Assembly: GCF_009674565.1 (NCBI RefSeq)
Contig: NZ_WKJL01000020.1
Location: forward strand, 1 to 64,000
DNA length: 64,000 nucleotides
Direction: 5' to 3'
Source of the DNA: Duganella aquatilis
GTDB lineage: Bacteria; Pseudomonadota; Gammaproteobacteria; Burkholderiales; Burkholderiaceae_D
Each line of letters opens with the position of its first letter. Position 1 is the stretch's first letter. The notes beneath the pieces were generated by a model that ran no database searches, was not told the origin of the DNA, and saw only the letters and a list, made by a program, of their open reading frames with translations. Position numbers and translations under genes: made by a program. Positions 26,839 to 33,556 of this stretch are shown piece by piece.

Positions 26839-27578
26839 AACTCCTGCACCGTCGGACGCAGCACGATTTCGTTGATGTCAACGTCGGCCGGCTGTTCGAT
26901 GGCGTAGGCGATCGCACGGGCGACCGAGTCGGCCGGGATGGCCAGCTTGTAGAACTCGGTGACGAACTGCGCGCTTTGCTGGTGCGAGCTGCCGTGCTTC
27001 AGTTCGGTGTCGACCGCGCCCGGTTCGATGGTGGTGGTGCGGATCGAACCGCCCACTTCATGGCGCAGGCCTTCCGAAATCGCGCGCACCGCGAACTTGG
27101 TGCCGCTGTACACCGTACCGCCTGGGCTGAACACCTTGATGCCGGCCACCGACGCAACGTTGATGAAGTGGCCGCTGTTCTGCTTGCGGAACTGCGGCAG
27201 CGCGGCGGCGATACCGTACAGCACGCCCTTGACGTTGATGTCGATCATGCGATCCCACTCGTCGACCTTGATCTCGTCCATCGGCGCGATGGACATCAGG
27301 CCGGCGTTGTTGATCAGCACATCGACGCGGCCGTAGATGCGCACGGCGGTGTCGATCAGCGCCTGCACCTGTTCGCGGCTGGTGACGTCGGTGGCCTGCA
27401 CTTCGGCCTTGCCGCCGGCGGCGCGGATGTCGCCAGCGATTTTTTCCAGCTGGTCGATGCGGCGCGCGCCCAATACGACGATGGCGCCGCGTGCGGCCAG
27501 GTGGCGGGCGGTGGCTTCACCCAGACCGCTGCTGGCGCCGGTGATGACAACGACTTTGTTTTCGATGTTGGTGCTCAT
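26835..27578 (-). CDS. Short-chain dehydrogenase/reductase
   Basis: A 247-residue classical SDR. It shows the NAD(P) motif '[12 protein letters not shown]', 'NNAG' at the end of strand 4, catalytic Ser in 'INVASVAG', and Tyr/Lys in 'VYSGTKFAV'. The basic 'GARRID' after strand 2 favours NADP(H). It resembles the YdfG / clavulanate-dehydrogenase-like oxidoreductases of unknown substrate. Divergent from a LysR gene at 27686, which probably controls it. On the minus strand a TATACT box (27616-27611) lies about 33 bases before the start and may be the -10 element. Confidence 0.9.
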   Translation of the reverse strand: MSTNIENKVVVITGASSGLGEATARHLAARGAIVVLGARRIDQLEKIAGDIRAAGGKAEVQATDVTSREQVQALIDTAVRIYGRVDVLINNAGLMSIAPMDEIKVDEWDRMIDINVKGVLYGIAAALPQFRKQNSGHFINVASVAGIKVFSPGGTVYSGTKFAVRAISEGLRHEVGGSIRTTTIEPGAVDTELKHGSSHQQSAQFVTEFYKLAIPADSVARAIAYAIEQPADVDINEIVLRPTVQEF

Positions 27579-27636
27579 GGCAGGACTCCTTGTGGTTGGT
27601 TAGTGAAGCAAGTATAGGAATCCCCGCTATGCAAAT

Positions 27637-27669
27637 AAATGGAAATGATATGATTTGAGAATTCCATTT
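27637..27669. promoter_or_regulatory. Inverted repeat in the SDR/LysR divergent region
   Basis: AAATGGAA (27637-27644) and TTCCATTT (27662-27669) are perfect 8-bp inverted arms, 17 bases apart, ending 16 bases before the LysR start. The position and symmetry suit a LysR-type binding site controlling both divergent genes. Confidence 0.45.
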
Positions 27670-27685
27670 TCAGGAACTATCGATC

Positions 27686-28576
27686 ATGCTGAACCGATTG
27701 GAAATGTTGCGCATCTTCGTGGCGGCGGCCGAAGCCCGCAGCTTCAAGGATGCGGCGGCCCGGCTGGGGATTTCGCCGCAGGCCGTCACGCGGGCGGTGC
27801 AGGATCTGGAAGCGGTGCAGGGCGAGCTGCTGTTTCACCGCAATACGCGCGGCATCCAGATCACCACCTATGGCGAGCACCTGGCGGCGCAGGCGCGCGA
27901 CAGCGTGCAGCGGGTGGACGTGCTGTTCCAGCCGGCGACCGAGAGCGAGCCGTCGCAGGTGGAGGGCGTGGTGCGGATGACGGCGCCGGTGGCGCTGGGG
28001 CGCTTGCTGATCGTGCCGGTGTTGAAGGCCTTGGGGCGGAAGCATCAGCAGCTGCGCTTCGATGTGCAGTTCAGCGACACGCATGCGGACGTGGTGGATG
28101 ACCGCATCGATATCGGCGTGCGGTTTGGCTCCATGCGCGACAGCCGCTACGTGGCGCGGCGCGTGGCGCCGCAGCCGTTCCGCACCGTGGGCACGCCCGA
28201 GCTGATCGCCGCGCATGGCAAGCCGAAAAATATCGAGCATTTGCATGAGCTGCCGACCACTTCCTTGCGCGACCAGAGCACCGGCAAGGCGTGGCCCTGG
28301 TATTTCGCCAGCGGGCAGCATATTTCGCCGCTGAATCCGCGCTTTTTGAGCAGCGACTCGGAGGCGGAGTTCGACGCCATCCTGGCCGGCCTGGGCTTTG
28401 GCCAGTTGCCGGGGTTTATGGCCGACGAGCACATCGCCGCCGGCCGGCTGGTCCCGGTGCTGCAGAAGGACCAGCCTGATCCCTGGGACATCTACATTTA
28501 CCGGCCGCAGCGCGGGCCGGTGCCGGCGCGGATCCGGCTGGTGTTTGATGAGCTGGTGACTGAGCTCAGTCGATAA
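27686..28576 (+). CDS. LysR-family transcriptional regulator
   Basis: A 296-residue regulator. The N-terminal HTH is 'RSFKDAAARLGISPQAVTRA' (about residues 18-37), followed by a substrate-binding domain starting near 'VEGVVRMTAPVALGRLLI', which places it in the CrgA-like / DsdC-like branch common in proteobacteria. It is divergent from the SDR at 26835, and an inverted repeat (27637-27669) lies between them; it likely regulates that gene and itself. No effector can be inferred. Confidence 0.92.
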   Translation: MLNRLEMLRIFVAAAEARSFKDAAARLGISPQAVTRAVQDLEAVQGELLFHRNTRGIQITTYGEHLAAQARDSVQRVDVLFQPATESEPSQVEGVVRMTAPVALGRLLIVPVLKALGRKHQQLRFDVQFSDTHADVVDDRIDIGVRFGSMRDSRYVARRVAPQPFRTVGTPELIAAHGKPKNIEHLHELPTTSLRDQSTGKAWPWYFASGQHISPLNPRFLSSDSEAEFDAILAGLGFGQLPGFMADEHIAAGRLVPVLQKDQPDPWDIYIYRPQRGPVPARIRLVFDELVTELSR

Positions 28577-28595
28577 CCCGCACGGCCAGCTGGGG

Positions 28596-28651
28596 GCCCT
28601 CCCGCAGGGAGGGCAGGGCGTAGCCCCTATTCCTGACCCTGGGTCAGACCC
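28596..28651. repeat. Palindromes of the GGGTCAG type in a convergent gap
   Basis: Between the LysR stop (28576) and the halogenase-like stop (28690) lie two hairpins. GCCCTCCC (28596-28603) pairs with GGGAGGGC (28607-28614). CTGACCC (28633-28639) pairs with GGGTCAG (28641-28647) around one T. The second shares its core with elements at 45281-45374 and 58051-58078. It could act as a bidirectional terminator or be a dispersed intergenic repeat. Confidence 0.6.
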
Positions 28652-28689
28652 CTAAGTGGTGACGTTTGCGTATCACTAAAGCGTGCGGG

Positions 28690-30204
28690 TCAGGCGGCTT
28701 TGGCGCCGGCATCGGGACGGCCGCAGTAGCGCTCGACGTAGGCCTGGTGCGTCGGCAGCTGCACCACGGTGCGGTCGATGCGGCTCTTGATGCCGCCGAG
28801 GAAGGCTTTGAGTTCTTCGTCGCCCATCAGGTCGGCCGTCGCATGGTGCGACTTCGGCATGATGCCCTGGCCCAGCATCACCTGGATCCACGAGTTTTCC
28901 GCGAACAGTTCGTTCGGCACGCGGAACACGCGGCCGGTTTCGCGGAACAGGTCGATACGGTGCTGCAGCGACGCCGGAATGCTCATCTCGCGCACGTCGA
29001 TCCAGAACTGCGAGTCGGTGCGGTTGTTGGCGTGGTAGTGCAGGATGATGAAGTCGCGGATGTGGTTGATCTCGCTGTTGCACTGGGCGTTGTATTCGTC
29101 GATGTCGGCTTGCTGGATGCCGTCCGACGGGAACATCTGCATCAGCCGGATCACGCTGCGCTGGATCAGGTGGATGCTGGTCGATTCGATCGGCTCCAGG
29201 AAGCCGCTCGACAGGCCGATGCCCACCACATTGCCTTTCCACGTCTGGCGCCGCTGGCAGGGCTTGAACTTGATCACGCGCGGCTCGATCAGCGTCTTGC
29301 CTTCGACGTTGGCCAGCAGCTGCTTGTGCGCGGTCTCCTCGTCCAGGTGGCGGCTCGAATAGACGATGCCGTTGCCGACGCGGTGTTGCAGCGGAATGCG
29401 CCACTGCCAGCCGGCCTGGTGCGCCATGGAACGCGTCAGCGGCACGGCGTCGGCGATGGCCGTGGTCTGCACGGCGATGGCGCGGTCGCAGAACAGCCAT
29501 TGCGACCAGTCTTCCACCGGCTCGTCCATCGCCTCGCCGATCAGCAGCGCGCGGAAGCCGGTGCAGTCGATGAAGAAGTCGCCTTCGATTTCCTGGCCCG
29601 ATTCCATCACCACCGAACGGACGTCGCCGTTGTCGTGCTTGTTGTAGCGGACGATCTTGCCTTCGATGCGCTGCACGCCGCGCGGCTCGCTCAGGCGGCG
29701 CAGGAACTTGGCGTAGCGGCTGGCGTCCAGGTGGTAGGCGTAGTTCATGCCGTTGTTCGGCAGGTGGGCGAAGCGGTTCTCCAGCGACGCCTTCAGTTCC
29801 AGGCAGTAGTCGCCGTAGTCGCCGGCCAGGCCGCGCTGCACGCCCTTGTGCCAGAAGTGCTGGAAGCCGGCGGTCCAGTGGTCGATGCCGGTGGTGCCGA
29901 AGGAGTGGATATAGTCTTCCTTGACGTTGCGCCAGCTTTCGAAGCTGATGCCGAGCTTGAAGGTGGCCTGGGTCTCGGCCATGAATTCCTGCTCGTTGAT
30001 TTCCAGTACGTTGTGGAAGTTGGTCAGCGTCGGAATGGTGGCTTCGCCCACACCCACGGTGCCGATCTCTTCCGACTCGATCAGCTTGATGTCGAGCTGC
30101 TTGCCCAGCACCTTGGAAATGCCGGCGGCGGCCATCCAGCCGGCGGTGCCGCCGCCGCAGATGACCACCCGGCGCACCGGTTGACGATTGTTTGGATCTC
30201 GCAT
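28690..30204 (-). CDS. Tryptophan-halogenase-like flavoprotein (1)
   Basis: A 504-residue protein of the flavin-dependent tryptophan halogenase family. It has the FAD motif 'VICGGGTAGWMAA' (residues 14-26), 'VGVGEATIPT', the candidate catalytic Lys83 in 'ATFKLGISF', and a full WxWxIP motif in 'GWQWRIPL'. Family members here are typically annotated tryptophan 7-halogenase, but copies inside TonB-receptor loci of Caulobacter/Xanthomonas type have no proven halogenation role. Last gene of the minus-strand operon 33460-28690; it starts 10 bases after the cupin stop. Ligands FADH2, chloride and an aromatic or glycan substrate are inferred only. Confidence 0.88.
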   Translation of the reverse strand: MRDPNNRQPVRRVVICGGGTAGWMAAAGISKVLGKQLDIKLIESEEIGTVGVGEATIPTLTNFHNVLEINEQEFMAETQATFKLGISFESWRNVKEDYIHSFGTTGIDHWTAGFQHFWHKGVQRGLAGDYGDYCLELKASLENRFAHLPNNGMNYAYHLDASRYAKFLRRLSEPRGVQRIEGKIVRYNKHDNGDVRSVVMESGQEIEGDFFIDCTGFRALLIGEAMDEPVEDWSQWLFCDRAIAVQTTAIADAVPLTRSMAHQAGWQWRIPLQHRVGNGIVYSSRHLDEETAHKQLLANVEGKTLIEPRVIKFKPCQRRQTWKGNVVGIGLSSGFLEPIESTSIHLIQRSVIRLMQMFPSDGIQQADIDEYNAQCNSEINHIRDFIILHYHANNRTDSQFWIDVREMSIPASLQHRIDLFRETGRVFRVPNELFAENSWIQVMLGQGIMPKSHHATADLMGDEELKAFLGGIKSRIDRTVVQLPTHQAYVERYCGRPDAGAKAA

Positions 30205-30214
30205 GTTGTCTCCT

Positions 30215-31228
30215 CTAGCGATTCAGTTTTTTAAGCAAGTGCCCGCGCAACGCGCGGGCGCCGTCGGCTGTCAGTGGCGACAACACGCCGCGGGCGTGTG
30301 CCGGAATATGGGCGGCCGTTTCTGTGTCGGCTTCGAATATGTAATGACGAAAGATTTCCTGCCATGCCTTGCGCTGCGCTTGCGGCAGGTCGCGCATGGT
30401 GAGGAAGGCGGCCATCAGCGCGTTGGTCGGCGTGTCCATGTAGTCGGGCGACTGCCGCCACCAGTAGTTGACCAGCACATTGAACGGCGACAGCGCCTCG
30501 ATGTGATGCCACCACATGCTGGGGATGAAGATGGCGTCGCCCGGTCCCAGTTCGGCGCTTTGCGCGTGGTTGAGCGCTTCGGCGAATTTCGGGAATTTTT
30601 CAAAATCCGGCTGGTGGAAATCGACCAGGCTGATGGCCTGGCCGGCCGGCGTGAAGTCGATCGGCCCGACGTACAGGTTCTGCAACTGCTCCGGCGGGAA
30701 CAGCGTGAAGCGGCGGCGGCCGGCGGCGACCACCGCCACATTGTCCGGCAGGTCGTAGTGCGCGGCGATGCGGGTGCGGTTGCCGATCCAGATGCTGGCC
30801 AGCGCGTCGCGTCCGCCCAGGTCGAGATCGTTGTACTCGCGGAAGCCGGGCAGGCAGGTGTCGATGGTGGTCGAGCCGACGTAGATGGTGGGCGCCGGAT
30901 CGAGCGCCAGCTTGTTCTCGATTTCCTCCAGCACGCCGGTCAGCTTGGCGTGCACCGGCTGGAAGTTGAAGCCGTCCATGGCGTCGTTGTAGAAGAAACG
31001 GCCGCCCGCGTCGGCGCCGCCCAGCATGGCGCCGACGGTGGCGTCCTGGTAGTGGCGGCGCAGGTAGTCGAGGCCGGCGCGGTCGTTTTCCAGCGCCGCG
31101 CGCACCATCGGCCAACTGCCGGCCAGGCCGCGCAGCACCAGCGGCTGGGTGGCGGTGAGGATGTCGTCCGTGAGGTCGGCCGGCCCGAGGCCGGCGATCT
31201 CACGGATGGGTTCAGGCGAGGCGGGCAT
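30215..31228 (-). CDS. JmjC/cupin-like (cupin 8) protein
   Basis: A 337-residue protein with a cupin-8 / JmjC-like fold. It begins 'IREIAGLGPADLTDDILTAT', as these proteins do with a binding segment for the neighbouring substrate. The metal site is 'AAHYDLPDN' (HxD) with a distal His in 'SMWWHHIEAL'. Such folds suit Fe(II)/2-oxoglutarate-dependent hydroxylases. In TonB-receptor loci this family regularly accompanies SapC and tryptophan-halogenase-like genes; its substrate is unknown. It overlaps the SapC gene by 17 bases, so translation is probably coupled. Confidence 0.85.
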   Translation of the reverse strand: MPASPEPIREIAGLGPADLTDDILTATQPLVLRGLAGSWPMVRAALENDRAGLDYLRRHYQDATVGAMLGGADAGGRFFYNDAMDGFNFQPVHAKLTGVLEEIENKLALDPAPTIYVGSTTIDTCLPGFREYNDLDLGGRDALASIWIGNRTRIAAHYDLPDNVAVVAAGRRRFTLFPPEQLQNLYVGPIDFTPAGQAISLVDFHQPDFEKFPKFAEALNHAQSAELGPGDAIFIPSMWWHHIEALSPFNVLVNYWWRQSPDYMDTPTNALMAAFLTMRDLPQAQRKAWQEIFRHYIFEADTETAAHIPAHARGVLSPLTADGARALRGHLLKKLNR

Positions 31229-31913
31229 TCTTGCGGTCGATCAGCGTGCGGAAGTTGGACAGGGATGCGATCACCAGGTAAATCGCCTGCAGGTAGCCGG
31301 TCTGGTGCAGTTTGACGATGGCCTCGCCGCTCAGTGCCTGCAGCCGGTCTTCGTTGATGGTGTAGAAACCGACCAGGCGGTTCTGCGAACCGTCGTTCAG
31401 TTCGATGTCGAGGGCAAAGCTTTCCAACAACTCGTTTTCAAGCAGCGCGCCCAGGAAACCTGGCATCGTTTGCAAGCCCTGGTGAATCGAGAACAGCAGC
31501 GAATTGGCGTGTTCCAGGAAGTCGGTGTTGCCGCCGTGCGGCTTGAACACTTCCTGGCCTTCGGTGCGGCTGACGCGCGGGTGGTCGAGGTCGACGTTGA
31601 CCATCAGCTCGTTGCCGCTGAGGCCGATCAAAAAGGGCTGGCGCTCGACCATCATCGGCACGTACATGGCTTCCCAGCGCTCGCCGTTCAGGAACAGGTT
31701 TTCGCCTTCCTGGAAGCCGAACAGCGCGATCGGCTCGAAACCCAGGCCGTCGGTGGTCTTGCGGAACACGATGGGGTAGCAGGCCTGCACGTCGCGGAAT
31801 TCAGCCGGGAAGGTGGCGGCCGACATGACTTGGTCGCCATAGGCGGCGCCGCGGCGGGTGATGATGCGCAGATCTTGGTGGTCGATATTGTTCAGTAAAA
31901 CCGGGTTAGGCAT
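31212..31913 (-). CDS. SapC family protein
   Basis: A 233-residue protein of the SapC family ('VMSAATFPAEFRDVQACYPI' near the N-terminus, 'GFQEGENLFLNGERWEAMYV' in the middle). The name comes from an S-layer-associated protein of Campylobacter, but the role of these proteobacterial members is unknown. No signal peptide is visible, so cytoplasmic location is likely. It sits between the halogenase-like gene upstream (14-base gap) and the cupin gene downstream (17-base overlap). This is the usual position in such glycan-uptake loci. Confidence 0.88.
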   Translation of the reverse strand: MPNPVLLNNIDHQDLRIITRRGAAYGDQVMSAATFPAEFRDVQACYPIVFRKTTDGLGFEPIALFGFQEGENLFLNGERWEAMYVPMMVERQPFLIGLSGNELMVNVDLDHPRVSRTEGQEVFKPHGGNTDFLEHANSLLFSIHQGLQTMPGFLGALLENELLESFALDIELNDGSQNRLVGFYTINEDRLQALSGEAIVKLHQTGYLQAIYLVIASLSNFRTLIDRKNARLA

Positions 31914-31927
31914 CTTTGTCTCTCGTT

Positions 31928-33460
31928 CTATATTTTTTGCAAGCCATGCAGCTTGATATGGTTGATGAGTGTACGGTTGTCTGGCAATCCGTTCATCATT
32001 TTTTTCGTTAATGTAGCAGCTTCCTGGAAATAGGCGTCGGATCGGGCCGCCTCCTCGGGTTTCGGCGAGCGGCTGAAGTCGCTACGGAAGCCCATGCCGT
32101 ACAGAATATATTGGTAGCTGGCGGCCGGGAAAACCTCCTCGATGCGGTTGAAATCGCTGCGCGACGGCGCGCGGTGGCGCCACAAGGTCAGCAGCTCGCC
32201 CAGGCGTTCCGGCACCTCGGCCGTGTTGTCGCGCCAGTAGGCGCTGTCGCGGCGCCGGCTCAGCACGTAGTGCAGCTTGAGGAAGTCGATTACCCGTTCC
32301 CAGCGGTAACGGAAGGTGTCGTTGAAGCGTTTGGCGACGATGTCCATCGCTTCGCGCGTGGCCGGCAGGTCTTCGCTGACCATGGCGGCCGACATTTCGA
32401 CGATGGCCAGCGCCGACGCTTCCAGTGGTTCGATGAAGCCGGCCGACAGGCCGATGGCGACGCAGTTGCGGTGCCAGAACTGCGCGCGGTAGCCGGGATT
32501 GAAACTCAGCTTGCGCGGCTGCGGGATTTCTTCCGGGCCGCCGGTCTGCACGATGTAGGCGCGCAACTCGGCTTCGGCCTGGTCGTCGCTGATGTAGCCG
32601 CTGGCGTAGACGTGGCCGACGCCGCGCCGGGTCGGCAGGCCGATGTCCCAGATCCAGCCGGCGCTCTGCGCAGTGGAGGATGTCTGCGAGGCGATCGGAT
32701 AATTGTCGCTCGGGTAGGCGATCTGCACCGCCAGCGCCGAGTCGTTGTACAGCACGTGCTTCTGTTCGATCAGCGGCACGCCGTAGTGCTGGCCCAGCAG
32801 CAGCGATTGCATGCCGGTGCAGTCGATGAACAGGTCGCCTGCCACGGCGCCGTGCTTGACCGTTTGCAGCGAGGCGATGTCGCCGTTCTCCTGCGCGTTG
32901 ACGGCGGTGACGTGGTCCGGCATGTAATGCACGCCGAGTTTTTCCAGGCAGTGCTTGCGCAGGAATACGCCGAACTTGCCGGCGTCCAGGTGGTAGCCAT
33001 AGTTGGCCACCGAAGCGAACTCCGGCGTCATCACCTGCTTGGGTGCACGGCCGTGCACGCACAGGTGCGGCTGGAAGCTGACCAGGTCGGCAAACGGGAT
33101 CTGCGGATGCTGGGCCTGCCACTGCTCGGGCAGATTGACCTCGCCATAGCCCTGCGGCAGCGAGAAGGGATGGAAGTAGGCGTCGCGGTCGCCGCCGTCG
33201 GTCCAGCGGTTGAAGCGGGAGCCTTGCTTGAACGAGGCGTCGCACTCGCGGAAGAAATCGGATTCGGACACGCCGATGCGGCGCAGCGTGTCGCGCATGC
33301 TGGGCCAGGTGCCTTCGCCGACGCCGATCGGCGGCACGTCCGGCGATTCAATCAGGGTGATGCGCAGGCCATCCGGCGCGGCGCGGTGCTCAGCCGCGAT
33401 CAGGCCGGCGGTCAGCCAGCCGGCGGAACCGCCGCCGACAATCACGATGCTTTTCAGCAT
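31928..33460 (-). CDS. Tryptophan-halogenase-like flavoprotein (2)
   Basis: A 510-residue paralogue of the protein at 28690. ATG 33460 is chosen (AAGG 6 bases upstream) over a TTG at 33475. It has 'VIVGGGSAGWLTAG' (residues 6-19), 'IGVGEGTWPS' and Lys78 in 'ASFKQGSRF'. The WxWxIP motif is altered to 'GWIWDIGL', with Gly in place of Pro. Two divergent copies per locus are common in Caulobacter/Xanthomonas-type loci. First gene of the operon halogenase-SapC-cupin-halogenase. A strong hairpin (33497-33536) separates it from the TonB receptor upstream, so it may have its own promoter or depend on read-through. Confidence 0.88.
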   Translation of the reverse strand: MLKSIVIVGGGSAGWLTAGLIAAEHRAAPDGLRITLIESPDVPPIGVGEGTWPSMRDTLRRIGVSESDFFRECDASFKQGSRFNRWTDGGDRDAYFHPFSLPQGYGEVNLPEQWQAQHPQIPFADLVSFQPHLCVHGRAPKQVMTPEFASVANYGYHLDAGKFGVFLRKHCLEKLGVHYMPDHVTAVNAQENGDIASLQTVKHGAVAGDLFIDCTGMQSLLLGQHYGVPLIEQKHVLYNDSALAVQIAYPSDNYPIASQTSSTAQSAGWIWDIGLPTRRGVGHVYASGYISDDQAEAELRAYIVQTGGPEEIPQPRKLSFNPGYRAQFWHRNCVAIGLSAGFIEPLEASALAIVEMSAAMVSEDLPATREAMDIVAKRFNDTFRYRWERVIDFLKLHYVLSRRRDSAYWRDNTAEVPERLGELLTLWRHRAPSRSDFNRIEEVFPAASYQYILYGMGFRSDFSRSPKPEEAARSDAYFQEAATLTKKMMNGLPDNRTLINHIKLHGLQKI

Positions 33461-33496
33461 AGCTTGCCTTTTCAATGAGTTGCCTAAAGTATAAAT

Positions 33497-33536
33497 GAAA
33501 AGCCGCTGCCGGTTATCCGTCGGGCAGCGGCTTTTC
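33497..33536 (-). terminator. Terminator between TonB receptor and halogenase operon
   Basis: GAAAAGCCGCTGCC (33497-33510) pairs perfectly with GGCAGCGGCTTTTC (33523-33536), 12-base loop. On the minus strand the stem ends in TTTTC, giving an intrinsic terminator 20 bases after the TonB receptor stop. It can also fold on the plus strand. It should reduce transcription from the receptor into the downstream operon. Confidence 0.8.
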
Positions 33537-33556
33537 GTGGTGTTGCTACAACAGTC

